A DNA stretch of 64,000 nt from Verrucomicrobiaceae bacterium (GCA_027491155.1 JAIXWR010000012.1:248001-312000); one strand, 5' to 3'. Numbered from the stretch's first letter, positions 17,870 through 27,319 are shown. Notes: a model not told the origin generated them from the sequence alone. A program made the numbers and translations.

Positions 17870-19258
17870 ATGATCCCGCTCCGACGCCTCGCCCTTTTCC
17901 TCGCCGCGCTCACCGGACTCGCCGCCGCCGCGCCGCCGAACCTGATCTTCATCCTCAGCGACGACCTCGCGCAGGGCGACCTGGGGGTCTATGGCCAGAA
18001 AATCATCCAGACCCCGCGCCTCGACCGCATGGCGGCGGAAGGCACGCGCTTCACCCAGGCCTACTGCGGCACCAGCGTCTGCGCCCCCAGCCGCGCCTCG
18101 CTGATGACCGGCCTCCACTCCGGCCACTGCCCGATCCGCGGCAACTGGGAGATCGCGCCGGAAGGCCAGAAACCGCTGCCCGCCAAAACCGTCACCGTCG
18201 CGGAAATCCTCAAGTCCGCCGGCTACGCGACCGGCTGCACCGGCAAGTGGGGCATGGGCTTCTTCGATACCCCCGGCAGTCCGCTCAAGCAGGGCTTCGA
18301 CCGCTTCTTCGGCTACAACTGCCAGCGCCACGCCCACAGCTATTTCCCGACCTATCTCTGGGACAACGACAAGAGGATCGAACTCCCCGGCAACGACGGG
18401 AAAGGGGGCAGCAAAACCTACTCCCAGAACCTGATCCAGAAGTCGGCCCTCGATTTCGTGCGGTCCAACAAGGACAAGCCCTTCTTCCTCTTCTACGCCA
18501 TCACCCTGCCGCACGGCCGGCACGAGATCGACAAGCTCGGCCATTACGCCGACAAGCCCTGGTCGCTCGAGGAGAAATCCTACGCCGCCCAGGTCAGCCG
18601 CATCGATTCCGACATCGGCGAACTGCTCGACCTGCTCAAGGAACTCGGCATCGACAACAACACGCTGGTCATCCTCTCCGGCGACAACGGCTCGTCGTTC
18701 GCGCCGGAGTCGAAGATCGGCAAGCGCTTCAACCAGGCGTCCAACGGGCTCCGCGGCTTCAAGCGAGGTCTCTACGAAGGTGCGCTGCGCCAGGTCGGCA
18801 TCGCCCGCTGGCCCGGCACCGTGCCCGCCGGCCGCGTGTCGGAAGATCCCTGGGCCTTCTGGGATTTCCTGCCCACCGCCGCCGAACTCGCCGGCGCGAA
18901 GATCCCCGCGGAATTCAAGACCGACGGCCTCTCGCTGGCCGCCCACCTCAAGGGAGGACCCGCGCCGAAGCGCGATTCCTTCTACTGGGAGCTCCACGAA
19001 GGAAAGCCGATCCAGGCGGTGCGATTCGGCGATTGGAAAGCCGTCAAGAACGGACCCAAGGCCAAGGTCGAACTCTACGACCTGGCAAAGGATCCCGGCG
19101 AAAGGAACAACCTTGCCGCCGACAAGCCGGAACTCGTCCAGCAGGCCGTGGAGTTGATGAAGAAGCATCACCAGCCCTCTCCCGACTGGCCGCTCGACGG
19201 CGTCGCCCCGCAGCGCATCGCCGACCGGAGCAAGCCCGCCGGAAAGAAATCACGTTGA
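17870..19258 (+). CDS. Secreted type I (FGly) sulfatase, second copy
   Basis: A 462-residue S1-family sulfatase. The frame is open from 17642, but the ATG at 17870 supplies the signal peptide ([20 protein letters not shown]). [17 protein letters not shown] holds the metal-binding aspartates. C71-A-P-S-R75-A-S-L-M-T-G is the formylglycine signature. GKWGMG and [15 protein letters not shown] are further family motifs. It differs enough from the product of 2827-4161 (CAPSR against CSPSR, different loops) that it probably has another sulfate-ester specificity. It is placed 4 bases before the PhoD-like gene, so sulfate and phosphate ester hydrolysis are apparently co-expressed. No anaerobic or FGE-type maturase is in the window. 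Confidence 0.88.
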   Translation: MIPLRRLALFLAALTGLAAAAPPNLIFILSDDLAQGDLGVYGQKIIQTPRLDRMAAEGTRFTQAYCGTSVCAPSRASLMTGLHSGHCPIRGNWEIAPEGQKPLPAKTVTVAEILKSAGYATGCTGKWGMGFFDTPGSPLKQGFDRFFGYNCQRHAHSYFPTYLWDNDKRIELPGNDGKGGSKTYSQNLIQKSALDFVRSNKDKPFFLFYAITLPHGRHEIDKLGHYADKPWSLEEKSYAAQVSRIDSDIGELLDLLKELGIDNNTLVILSGDNGSSFAPESKIGKRFNQASNGLRGFKRGLYEGALRQVGIARWPGTVPAGRVSEDPWAFWDFLPTAAELAGAKIPAEFKTDGLSLAAHLKGGPAPKRDSFYWELHEGKPIQAVRFGDWKAVKNGPKAKVELYDLAKDPGERNNLAADKPELVQQAVELMKKHHQPSPDWPLDGVAPQRIADRSKPAGKKSR

Positions 19259-19262
19259 ATCC

Positions 19263-20903
19263 ATGAAGTCCTTCCTGCCCCTCCTGCTCGCCGCCGGCAT
19301 CGCTTCCGCCCAACACGGCCCGCCGCCGGTCAAGGCCCCCTTTCTCAAGAAGGAGGATTCCCTCTGCACCAACGAATGGTGGAAGCGCCCCGCCAATCCC
19401 ATCATCGATCTCAAGGTGCCGCGCGACCAGGTCGTCGCCTTCGGCCTCTACACCGTCCACGGCGGCGTGCTGAAGCTCAATGCCCAGCTTTACCCGCTCT
19501 ATCCGGAGGAAACCCGCGAGGTCCGGCTGGAATTGGAGAAGGACGGCGCATGGAGCGAGGTCGCCCGGCAAAAGGTGAACGATCTCGGCTGGTCGACCTG
19601 CTTCCGCATCGAGAAGTGGGACGCTTCCAAGGACGTGAAATACCGCCTCCGCCACGGCGAGAAAGCGATGTTCGAAGGCCTGATCCGCAAGGACCCGGTC
19701 GATCGCGACGAGATCGTGGTCGCCGCCCTTTCCTGCAACTCGAACAAGGACCGCGGCCTCCGTCCGGAATACACCCGCAACATCCGGCACCAGGATCCCG
19801 ACCTGGTCTTCTTCGCCGGCGACCAGTCCTACGACCACACCGAGCACACCGCCGCCTGGCTGAAGTTCGGCCTCGCCTTCAAGGAGATCTTCCGCGACCG
19901 GCCCAGCGTCACCATCCCCGACGACCACGACATCGGCCAGGGCAACCTCTGGGGTGAAGGCGGCAAGCAGGCCAAAGCCGGCGCCGGCCACGACGGCGGC
20001 TACTTCTACCACCCGGAATACGTGAAGATGGTCGAGCGCCAGCAGTGCGCCCACCTGCCCGATCCCTACGACCCGAAGCCGGTCGAGCAGGGCATCGGCG
20101 TCTATTACACCCGGCTTCTGTTAGGCGGGATCGACTTCGCCATCCTCGAGGACCGCAAGTTCAAGACCGGGCCGCTCGGCCGCCACCCGATGAAGGGTCC
20201 GCGGCCCGACCACATCCGCGACCCGCAGTACGACCCCAAGGTGATCGACACCCCGGGCCTCCAGCTCCTGGGCGAGCGGCAGGAGAAGTTCCTCGCCGAC
20301 TGGGCCGGCATGCGCGACGGAGTTACGATGAAGGCCGTACTTTCCCAGACCGGCTTCTGCGGCGGCGTCCATCTTCATGGCTCGCAGGGCAACCGCCTCC
20401 ACGCCGACCTCGACTCGAACGGCTGGCCGCAGTCCGGCCGCAAGCGGGCGCTGCGACTCATCCGGGACGCCCGCGCCGTCCACATCGGCGGCGACCAGCA
20501 CCTCGCCAGCGTGGTGCAGCACGGGATCGACGGCTTCCGCGACGGTCCCTGGTCCTTCGTCGTGCCGGCCATCGTCAACAACTACTACGGCCGCTGGTGG
20601 TGGCCGGAGGACGAGAAGCCCGGTGCCAATCCGGTCCCCGGCTCGCCCTTGCCCTGGACCGGCGATTTCCTCGACGGCTTCGACAACAAGATCACCATGG
20701 TCGCCTACGCCAATCCCGACCCGCGGCGCGGCAAGGCGGACGCCAGCGCCGCACCGTCGAACGGCTGGGCCGACGGCTACGGGCTGATCCGCTTCCGGAA
20801 ATCCGCCGGCGAGGTGGTCTTCGAATGCTGGCCGCGCTTTGCCGATGTCACGAAGCCCGGCGCCCGCCAGTTCCCCGGCTGGCCGGTGGTGGCCAAACCC
20901 TGA
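19263..20903 (+). CDS. PhoD-like alkaline phosphatase / metallophosphoesterase
   Basis: A 546-residue exported protein with signal MKSFLPLLLAAGIASA. An N-terminal FN3-like stretch precedes a PhoD-type catalytic domain: SCNSNKDRG, FFAGDQSYDH near residue 183, IPDDHDIGQGN near 217 (the DDHD motif is typical of PhoD) and HIGGDQHLAS near 405. These give the Asp/His ligands for a metal centre. PhoD enzymes are secreted phosphodiesterases/monoesterases, commonly Ca2+/Fe3+ dependent, but this one is divergent and its substrate is unknown. It is tightly coupled to the upstream sulfatase and is the fourth metallophosphoesterase-type gene in about 15 kb. Confidence 0.8.
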   Translation: MKSFLPLLLAAGIASAQHGPPPVKAPFLKKEDSLCTNEWWKRPANPIIDLKVPRDQVVAFGLYTVHGGVLKLNAQLYPLYPEETREVRLELEKDGAWSEVARQKVNDLGWSTCFRIEKWDASKDVKYRLRHGEKAMFEGLIRKDPVDRDEIVVAALSCNSNKDRGLRPEYTRNIRHQDPDLVFFAGDQSYDHTEHTAAWLKFGLAFKEIFRDRPSVTIPDDHDIGQGNLWGEGGKQAKAGAGHDGGYFYHPEYVKMVERQQCAHLPDPYDPKPVEQGIGVYYTRLLLGGIDFAILEDRKFKTGPLGRHPMKGPRPDHIRDPQYDPKVIDTPGLQLLGERQEKFLADWAGMRDGVTMKAVLSQTGFCGGVHLHGSQGNRLHADLDSNGWPQSGRKRALRLIRDARAVHIGGDQHLASVVQHGIDGFRDGPWSFVVPAIVNNYYGRWWWPEDEKPGANPVPGSPLPWTGDFLDGFDNKITMVAYANPDPRRGKADASAAPSNGWADGYGLIRFRKSAGEVVFECWPRFADVTKPGARQFPGWPVVAKP

Positions 20904-20964
20904 GAACCTTGCGGTCCGCCGCCTGACAGATCGGCGGACTCGCCCCGTATCGACTTTTCCCAAG

Positions 20965-22812
20965 ATGATGACACCCCGACTTGCATCCCTGCTGGCCTCC
21001 GCGGCGCTCGTGTTCCCGACCGCCCTGGCGGCCGCCGAGAGCCTGGTGATCGAAGCCGAACAGTTCGCCACCAAGGGCGGCTGGCAGATCGACACCCAGT
21101 TCATCGAGACCATGGGCTCGCCCTATCTCATCGCCCACGGCCTCGGCCAGCCGGTCGCGGATGCCGGGACCGAGGTCGAGATCGCGGAAGCCGGTGACTA
21201 CAAGGTCTGGGTGCGGACCATGGACTGGACGGAATCCCTCGGCCGGGCCGGCGGCGCGGGGCGCTTCACGCTCAGCATCGGCGGCAAGCAGGTCGGCGGC
21301 GAACTCGGCAAGGGCGAAGCCAGGTGGCATTGGGAGGAAGCCGGCACCGCCACCCTTCCCGCCGGCCGCACCGGCATCGCGCTGAAGGACCTCAGCGGCT
21401 TCAACGGCCGCGTGGACGCGATTTTCCTCAGCCGGGCCGCCGGCGCGAAGCCGCCGGAGAAGTGCCTGCTGGAAGACCGCATCGCTTGGAAGATCCCCGG
21501 CGCGCCGGGAGCCATCGAGGATGCCGGGAACTTCGACCTCGTGGTCATCGGCGGCGGCTACGGCGGCCTCGGCACGGCCATCTCCGCGGCGCGGATGGGC
21601 TGCAAGGTGGCACTCGTCCAGAACCGCGAGGTGCTGGGCGGCAACGGCTCGTCGGAAGTCCGCGTCTGGGCGAAGGGCAACCTGCCGCCGAGCGAATTCC
21701 TGATGGCCGACATCGTGCGCGAGATCGAGGACCAGGCGAAGGCCTCTCCCGCTCCCGCCGAACAGTTCGTCGACGACAAGAAGGCCAAGGTGGTGGCGGC
21801 GGAGAAGAACATCACCCTCTTCCTCGGCCACCATGCCTACGGGCTGGAAATGCGCGGCAAGGAGATCGCCTCCGCCAAGCTGCTCGAAGTCAAATCCGGC
21901 GCGCTCAAGAAAGTGAGCGGCACCTTTTTCGCCGACTGCACCGGCCATGCCTTCATCGGCCAGTGGGCCGGCGCCGACCTGACCATGACCGAGAAGGGCC
22001 GCATGGGCATGAGCAACATGTGGATGTGGAAGAGCGAGGCCGAACCCCAGCCCTTCCGCGAGGAACCGTGGATGCTCGCGCTCGATGAAAAGGCTTTCCC
22101 CTACCCGCAGCGCGGCCATGCCGAGTGGTTCTGGGAAAGCGGCTTCAACAACCACCCGATCCACGAGCTCGAGAAGACCCGCGACTGGAACCTCATCGCC
22201 TCGTTCAGCGCCTGGAACGCGATCAAGAACCACAGCGCCTACACCGCCCGCGATCCCGAGAAAAAGGGCCACAGCGGGGCGCGGCTGGAATGGATGGCCT
22301 ACGTCGGCGGCACCCGCGAAACCCAGCAACTGCTCGGCGACGTGATCCTCAGCGACGCCGATATCGACGGCAAGAAGGTCTTCCCCGACGGTTGCGTGCT
22401 GACCACCTGGTCGATCGACCTGCACGTCCCGCACCCGGTTTACACCAAGGCCAATCCGGACCGGCCCTTCATCGCCAAGGCCATCCACCGCCACGCCATC
22501 GACAACCGGATCGGCTACCCGATTCCCTACCGCTGCCTCTATTCGCGCAACGTGCCGAACCTCTTCATGGCGGGCCGCAACATCAGCGTCACCCGCGAGG
22601 CGCTGGGCACCATCCGCGTGATGAAGACCATCGGCATGATGGGCGTCGCCATCGGCCGCGCCGCCGCCATCTGCAAGGCCCGCGACTGCGGCCCGCGCGA
22701 TGTTTACGAGAAGCACCTCGAGGAAGTGAAACACCTCTGGCGCATGCCCGGCGCAAAGCGCTTCACCTCCGTCGAGGAACTCCGCAAGGAGCTGGAGACC
22801 GTGGCGAAGTAG
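20965..22812 (+). CDS. Secreted FAD-dependent oxidoreductase with N-terminal CBM-like domain
   Basis: A 615-residue flavoprotein. The frame is open from 20839; adjacent ATGs at 20965 and 20968 precede a signal peptide (PRLASLLASAALVFPTALAAA). Residues about 25-165 are a beta-sandwich resembling carbohydrate-binding modules (SLVIEAEQFATKGGWQ). A Rossmann dinucleotide motif, FDLVVIGGGYGGLGTA, starts near residue 190 and is followed by GGNGSSEVR. The C-terminal RNVPNLFMAGRNISVTREALG closes the FAD site, as in the FAD_oxidored family common in PVC bacteria. It probably oxidises a carbohydrate or derivative in the periplasm; no reaction can be assigned. It is the last gene of the plus-strand run and is followed by a hairpin terminator. 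Confidence 0.82.
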   Translation: MMTPRLASLLASAALVFPTALAAAESLVIEAEQFATKGGWQIDTQFIETMGSPYLIAHGLGQPVADAGTEVEIAEAGDYKVWVRTMDWTESLGRAGGAGRFTLSIGGKQVGGELGKGEARWHWEEAGTATLPAGRTGIALKDLSGFNGRVDAIFLSRAAGAKPPEKCLLEDRIAWKIPGAPGAIEDAGNFDLVVIGGGYGGLGTAISAARMGCKVALVQNREVLGGNGSSEVRVWAKGNLPPSEFLMADIVREIEDQAKASPAPAEQFVDDKKAKVVAAEKNITLFLGHHAYGLEMRGKEIASAKLLEVKSGALKKVSGTFFADCTGHAFIGQWAGADLTMTEKGRMGMSNMWMWKSEAEPQPFREEPWMLALDEKAFPYPQRGHAEWFWESGFNNHPIHELEKTRDWNLIASFSAWNAIKNHSAYTARDPEKKGHSGARLEWMAYVGGTRETQQLLGDVILSDADIDGKKVFPDGCVLTTWSIDLHVPHPVYTKANPDRPFIAKAIHRHAIDNRIGYPIPYRCLYSRNVPNLFMAGRNISVTREALGTIRVMKTIGMMGVAIGRAAAICKARDCGPRDVYEKHLEEVKHLWRMPGAKRFTSVEELRKELETVAK

Positions 22813-22824
22813 GCCGGTATCGCG

Positions 22825-22854
22825 GCGAGCCTCTTGCAACGGCAAAAGGCTCGC
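22825..22854. terminator. Bidirectional hairpin between convergent genes
   Basis: Arms GCGAGCCT and AGGCTCGC enclose a second short TTGC/GCAA pairing with an AACG loop; one C/A mismatch interrupts the stem. It fills the 43-base gap between the stops of the FAD oxidoreductase and the ThuA gene, so it can end transcription from both sides. Only a weak A/T-run flanks it, so strength is uncertain. Confidence 0.65.
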
Positions 22855-22855
22855 T

Positions 22856-23887
22856 TCACCGGTAATCCGCCGGCGGGCGCGGGACGACGCCGAGTTTCTC
22901 GTAGTTGAAGCCGCTGGAGAGCGGCTTGTAGTCCGAGGCGTAGTCGACGGGGCGGTCCGGGGTGATCTTGTCCTCCATGCCGAGGCCCCAGTAGGCGCCG
23001 TTGACGACGAGCCGGCGCAGGCCGGGGTTCTCGAGGTCCTTGGCGCTGCCCATCGTGGAATGCAGGACGCGGGCCGCCTTGCCGCCGCTGGTCTTCCACT
23101 CCTTGACCCACACCACCGGCAGCGGCTCCTTCTCCGGATTGTCGGCGCCGCCCTGCACCCGGCCGATGAGCGGCTGGCCCATGACCAGGGCGGTGCAGCC
23201 TTCCGGCAGGCTGCCGCCTTCCTTGAAGGTGCGGTAAACGTCGGTGAGACCCCAGATGTCCTTCACGCCTGTTAGAACGGGGTGATCCTTCATCTCGGGG
23301 ATGATGTCGCCGCGGGTCGAGTCCTGCTGCCAGTTGCCGTGATGGCTCATGAAACTGCCGCCGAGGATTTGGCCGATGTTCACCCGCTTGCCGTCGATTT
23401 CGTAGGGCAAGGGACTGCGGAAGCCGTGGTTGGCGGTCCGCAGGCCGATGATCGGTTTGCCGGAATCGAAGTAAGCAACGAAGTGCTTGAGCTGGTCATC
23501 GGGCAGGGTGAGCAACCGGGTGGCGAAGATCAGCAGGTCGGCCTTGGCGAGGTGCTCGAGGCCGGGGATGTGGTGGGGCTTGAACTCGTCCTCCTTGCCC
23601 TTTTCCGGATAGACCGGCGCGGTGGGATCGACGAGGCCCTGTTCGTTGACGCCGAAGAGGACGGTGCAGTCGAAGCCGTGGTGTTTGGAGAGCACGCCGG
23701 CGAGCATCGGCATCGCCTGCTCGCCGCGGTATTCCTGCTCGGCGGCGATGAGGACGACGTGCTTGCCCTTGCCCGGTCCCTCGCCGCCGGGATAGGTCAG
23801 CCACAGCGGGCTTTCCGGGACGGGATGGGCGGCCAGCGCGGGAGCGAGGACGAGCGGGAGCCATGCGGAGAGCGGCGACCTTTTCAT
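22856..23887 (-). CDS. Secreted ThuA-domain protein (trehalose-utilisation-like)
   Basis: A 343-residue protein with Sec signal MKRSPLSAWLPLVLAPALA; the ATG at 23887 is preferred over a much longer open frame. The core is a class I glutamine-amidotransferase-like flavodoxin fold of the ThuA family: GKHVVLIAAEQEYRGEQAMP, FATRLLTLPDDQLKHF, IIGLRTANHGFR and the late VWVKEW and STMGSAKDL segments. ThuA-like proteins in this phylum are frequent near oxidoreductases of sugar catabolism, but their chemistry is largely unknown. It is transcribed toward the FAD-oxidoreductase gene and divergently from the NosR-like gene, so it is probably expressed alone. Confidence 0.82.
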   Translation of the reverse strand: MKRSPLSAWLPLVLAPALAAHPVPESPLWLTYPGGEGPGKGKHVVLIAAEQEYRGEQAMPMLAGVLSKHHGFDCTVLFGVNEQGLVDPTAPVYPEKGKEDEFKPHHIPGLEHLAKADLLIFATRLLTLPDDQLKHFVAYFDSGKPIIGLRTANHGFRSPLPYEIDGKRVNIGQILGGSFMSHHGNWQQDSTRGDIIPEMKDHPVLTGVKDIWGLTDVYRTFKEGGSLPEGCTALVMGQPLIGRVQGGADNPEKEPLPVVWVKEWKTSGGKAARVLHSTMGSAKDLENPGLRRLVVNGAYWGLGMEDKITPDRPVDYASDYKPLSSGFNYEKLGVVPRPPADYR

Positions 23888-24004
23888 GAGGAATCTCGGT
23901 CCACTAAAGCGGGAACCCGGCACTTTGCCACCTTTCTCGCGGAGCGCCCGGCGGGCTGAAAAACAAGTGGCGCAAGGCCGGAGGATCGGGCTTTCTTCGG
24001 GCGC

Positions 24005-25696
24005 ATGAAGACTCCGGGGCGCACGACAGCCGGACCGCCACCTGCCCCCGACAGCGGCCGGCGCGGGAAGCGCGTGCTGCTGGCGGTTTACCGGCTGGGA
24101 TTGCTGGCCGCGGCATTTTTCGCCCTGCATTTCACCACCGTGCGGCGTGAGGCGGGAAAGGATGCCGCGCTCGACGAGCGGGCGCTGGCGGTCGTGAAAT
24201 CCTACCTTCCCGCGGCGGTGTCGCTGGGGCCGCCGGAGGGCGACGACCGGGTGTCGGCGGTGCTCGATGCCCGCGGCGAGCCGGTCGGCTGGGCGGCGCA
24301 GACTTTTCCCGAGGCGCGGCCGGTCACCGGCTACGCCGGGCCTTCGAATCTGCTGGTGGTCTTCGACCTCGCGCGCCGGGTGGCCGGGGTGACGCTGTTG
24401 GGAAGCGCCGACACCTCCGGCCATGTGGCGAAGGTCGTGAAGGACCCCGACTTCCTCTCCCAGTGGAACGGCCGGCCGCAGGCGAGCCTCGGCGCGGCGG
24501 GCGAACCGCGGATCGTCAGCGGGGCCTCGCTGACCAGCGAGGCGATGGCCCGCGGCCTCGCGGCGCGCTTCGGGGCGGCCGGGATGGACCAGTGGTTCCC
24601 GGGTGAAGTGCCGCTGGAAACCCTGCGGGAGTGGTTCCCCGGGGCGGCCTCGCTTGCCGGGACCCGCGTGCTGGCCGCCGACGGCGGGATGCTGGGCACG
24701 CTGCTGCGTTCGAGCCGGATGGGAGTGTCGGTGCGCGGCTTCCAGGGAGCCTCCGACGTGCTGCTGGCGCTGGATGCCGAAGGCCGGAAGATCGTCGGCG
24801 CGGCGATGCAGGGAAGCCGCGACAACGAACCCTACATCACCGACGTGCGCGACAGCCTGCTCTACGACCAGCCCTTCGCCGGCATGACGGTGGACGACGC
24901 GCTTGCCTTGGAAAGCGGCACCGCGGTGCTGGTCAGCGGCGCCAGCCGGACCGCGGAATCGGTGGAGGAAACGGTGAAGGAGATGCTGCGCCGGCACTTC
25001 GCGCCGCCGCCGGTCGAGCCGCCCTTGCTGGGTCCGCGCGACGGCGTGGCGCTGGCCTGGATCGCCGCGGGACTGGTCGTCGGGCTCGGCCCATGGCGGG
25101 GCCGCAAGCGGGTGCGGACGACGTTCGCCGTGATCTCCGTGGCTGCCGGCGGGCTATGGCTCGGGCTGATGACCGGCCAGGACCAGTGGATCAAGTGGTC
25201 GATGCGCGGCTCGGCGGCGGGCACGGCGCTGCCCTTGCTCGCCCTGACCGCGGCGGCCCTGCTGATCCCGGCGGCATTCGGGAAGAACGTTTACTGCGCC
25301 CATGTCTGCCCGCACGGCGCGGCGCAGCAGCTGCTGGGACACCTGAGGAAACGCCGCTTCGCGCTGCCGCCGAAGCTTCACCGGGCTCTGGGCGGCCTGC
25401 CCTGGCTGACGCTGGGGCTGCTGTGGCTGCTGGCCTTCCTCGGGCTCGGCTTTCCCTTCGCCGACGCGGAGCCCTTCGAAGTCTGGAGCACCGGCTTCGT
25501 CGCGCTGCTGCCCGTCGTCATTTTCGCCGGGGGCTTGATCGCCGCGGTGTTCCTGCCCCAGGCGTATTGCCACTACGGCTGCCCGACGGGAGCCGTGTTG
25601 AAATTCCTGGCCAGCTCGCCCGGCCGCTGGACCCGCCGCGACGGGATCGCCGGGGCCGTGGTGGCCCTCGCCTGGCTCGCCCCTTTCTGGCCATGA
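24005..25696 (+). CDS. NosR/NapH-like membrane electron-transfer protein with two FMN-binding domains
   Basis: A 563-residue membrane redox protein. An N-terminal anchor (VLLAVYRLGLLAAAFFALHF) is followed by two tandem FMN-binding domains with covalent-flavin-type motifs S172-G-A-S175-L-T and S311-G-A-S314-R-T. A polytopic C-terminal half has about five or six hydrophobic segments. It carries C431-A-H-V-C435-P and C522-H-Y-G-C526-P, the CxxxCP [4Fe-4S] motifs of NapH/NosR/RdxA-type proteins. The expected path is electron transfer between the quinone pool and an extracytoplasmic acceptor. No nos, nap or rnf genes are adjacent, so the partner is unknown. The stop overlaps the apbE start (ATGA), which fits a flavinylated product. 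Confidence 0.85.
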   Translation: MKTPGRTTAGPPPAPDSGRRGKRVLLAVYRLGLLAAAFFALHFTTVRREAGKDAALDERALAVVKSYLPAAVSLGPPEGDDRVSAVLDARGEPVGWAAQTFPEARPVTGYAGPSNLLVVFDLARRVAGVTLLGSADTSGHVAKVVKDPDFLSQWNGRPQASLGAAGEPRIVSGASLTSEAMARGLAARFGAAGMDQWFPGEVPLETLREWFPGAASLAGTRVLAADGGMLGTLLRSSRMGVSVRGFQGASDVLLALDAEGRKIVGAAMQGSRDNEPYITDVRDSLLYDQPFAGMTVDDALALESGTAVLVSGASRTAESVEETVKEMLRRHFAPPPVEPPLLGPRDGVALAWIAAGLVVGLGPWRGRKRVRTTFAVISVAAGGLWLGLMTGQDQWIKWSMRGSAAGTALPLLALTAAALLIPAAFGKNVYCAHVCPHGAAQQLLGHLRKRRFALPPKLHRALGGLPWLTLGLLWLLAFLGLGFPFADAEPFEVWSTGFVALLPVVIFAGGLIAAVFLPQAYCHYGCPTGAVLKFLASSPGRWTRRDGIAGAVVALAWLAPFWP

Positions 25697-26496
25697 ACCG
25701 CCGCCTCCTGCTGCTCGGAATCGCCGGCAGCGGCTTCGCCCTGTGGCGCAAGCAGGGGTCCGCGACGACCCTGATCCGCGGCCGCGCGATGGGTTGCGAC
25801 TGGAAGCTGCTGGGCGACGGGCGGCTGCCCGCGGAGGAGCTGCGGGGAGTCGTCGCCGCCGTGCTCGAGCGCTGGGAGCAAGTCCTCAGCACCTGGCGGC
25901 CGGATTCGGACCTCAGCCGTCACAACCGGGGCGAGGCGGCGAGCGCCGACCTTTCCCGCGTGCTGCGGCTGGCGGAGCAATTCCACGCGGAAACCGGGGG
26001 CGCCTTCGACCACCGGATGCTCTCGCAACTGACCGCCGCCGGCTTCGGCCCGGGTGGCAGCGGCATCGATCTTTCCTCCGTAGGCAAAGGCTTCGCCGTC
26101 GATCGCGTGACCGAGGAACTCCAGCGGAGGGGGATCCTCCGTTTCGTGTTTTCCCTGGCCGGCGAGGTCCGGGCCGGCGAGGGAAGCTGGCCGGTCGAGA
26201 TCGAGTCCCCGCTTCCCGATCGCGGCGGGGAAAGCACCTCCGTCGAGCTTTCCCGACGCGCGCTGGCGACCAGCGGCAACTACCGCCAGGGCAGGAGAAT
26301 GCCCGACGGCACCGTCTCCAGCCACATCCTCGATCCCGCCACGGGCAGGCCGGTTTTGCGCCCGCCCTGCAGCGTCACCGTGATGGCCGACGATGCCGCC
26401 AGTGCCAGCGCCTGGGCCACCGCGCTGTTTGTTAGAGGCCCCGGCAGTCCAGCGCCGGCCGGCATGCAGGTCCTCTGGCACGGAACCGCAAGCTGA
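25693..26496 (+). CDS. apbE: ApbE, FAD:protein FMN transferase
   Basis: A 267-residue flavin transferase that attaches FMN through a phosphoester bond to Ser/Thr of target motifs, here most simply the two SGAS sites of the upstream protein. The ATG at 25693 overlaps the upstream stop by 4 bases. It has a short hydrophobic N-terminus (LLLLGIAGSGFALW), probably an export or anchor signal. Family motifs are visible: GRAMGCDWKL, LSTWRPDSDLSRHN, GGAFDHR, DLSSVGKGFAVDR, LATSGNYR and SHILDPATGRPV. The late VMADDAASASAWATALFV supplies the usual Mg-ligand acid and Ala-rich helix. It is somewhat shorter than typical (about 330) but no motif is missing. Confidence 0.92.
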   Translation: MNRRLLLLGIAGSGFALWRKQGSATTLIRGRAMGCDWKLLGDGRLPAEELRGVVAAVLERWEQVLSTWRPDSDLSRHNRGEAASADLSRVLRLAEQFHAETGGAFDHRMLSQLTAAGFGPGGSGIDLSSVGKGFAVDRVTEELQRRGILRFVFSLAGEVRAGEGSWPVEIESPLPDRGGESTSVELSRRALATSGNYRQGRRMPDGTVSSHILDPATGRPVLRPPCSVTVMADDAASASAWATALFVRGPGSPAPAGMQVLWHGTAS

Positions 26497-26545
26497 GCCC
26501 CGGTGCTCGGGGTCTTGCCTCGTTGCCGGCAGGGCCCCTAACGAA

Positions 26546-26575
26546 AACGGGACCGTCCATGTGGACGATCCCGTT
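26546..26575. terminator. Bidirectional hairpin between apbE and the export lipoprotein gene
   Basis: Near-perfect 13-base arms beginning AACGGGA and ending TCCCGTT enclose an ATGT loop; one mismatch. It lies in the gap between convergent genes and separates the redox module from the exopolysaccharide locus. A short A-run precedes it on the plus strand, giving a U-run for minus-strand transcripts. Confidence 0.75.
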
Positions 26576-26638
26576 GCAAGCGGAGCGCCGCGGCGGTCTT
26601 ACCGCCGGCCGGCGAGGCCGTTCCGGAACGATGGAGCC

Positions 26639-27319
26639 TTACCAGCGGCTCTGCTTCACGTAAACCGTGTCGTAGGGACGCAGGTAGAACGAGCTGCTGG
26701 AAGCACCGCTGAGGGTGTCGCCGAGGTTGAGGGCGTAGCGCTCGCTCTTGCCGTTCTTGTTGCGGACCACGACGACCTGCTTCGGGTTGGCGAACTTGGA
26801 GAAGCCGCCGGCTTCCATGATCGCTTCGAAGGCGGTCATCGGCCGGTCCAGCGGGACCTTGCCCGGGTTCGTGACCTCGCCGGAGACATAGACGCAGGCG
26901 GCCACTTCCTCGACCGAAACGAGGACGGTGGGATTCTGCAGGTGCGGCTGGTAGAGACCGGTCAGCTGGGACTGGAACGAAGCGACGCTCTTGCCCTGGG
27001 CGGTCACGTCGCCGACCGTCGGCAGGCTGACCTTGCCGTTGGGCATGATCTTCTGGGTCGTGTTCAGCTCCGGCGCGCCGGGATAGCTGAGCCGGATCAC
27101 GTCGCCGGCCGCAAGCGTGCCGCTCGGGCGCGAGCTGAAGGCTTCGGCCGGGATCGGCGTGTAGGTTTCGGGGCTTTCGCAACTCGAGGTGGCGAAAGCG
27201 ATCATCAAGGCGGCGACCGCGGTCATGGCGGTCAGGATGCCGTGGCGGAAGCGCTGCCATCCGGAGGCCGGATTCGCAGGCATGGAATTGCCGACTGGGG
27301 TCGCTGGGGTGCTTTTCAT
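26639..27319 (-). CDS. Polysaccharide export lipoprotein (Wza-like)
   Basis: A 226-residue outer-membrane polysaccharide export protein. The frame is open far upstream, but the ATG at 27319 gives an N-terminal hydrophobic segment ending in the lipobox A-T-S-S-C47; ATGs at residues 13 and 32 are alternative starts. After the lipid anchor comes a Poly_export domain (GTLAAGDVIRLSYPGAPELN, KVSLPTVGDVTAQGKS) and an SLBB domain (VYVSGEVTNPGKVPLDRP, FEAIMEAGGF). It lacks the long C-terminal helix barrel of enteric Wza, so pore formation may rely on the beta-barrel protein at the other end of the locus. It is the last gene of the minus-strand exopolysaccharide set. Confidence 0.85.
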   Translation of the reverse strand: MKSTPATPVGNSMPANPASGWQRFRHGILTAMTAVAALMIAFATSSCESPETYTPIPAEAFSSRPSGTLAAGDVIRLSYPGAPELNTTQKIMPNGKVSLPTVGDVTAQGKSVASFQSQLTGLYQPHLQNPTVLVSVEEVAACVYVSGEVTNPGKVPLDRPMTAFEAIMEAGGFSKFANPKQVVVVRNKNGKSERYALNLGDTLSGASSSSFYLRPYDTVYVKQSRW

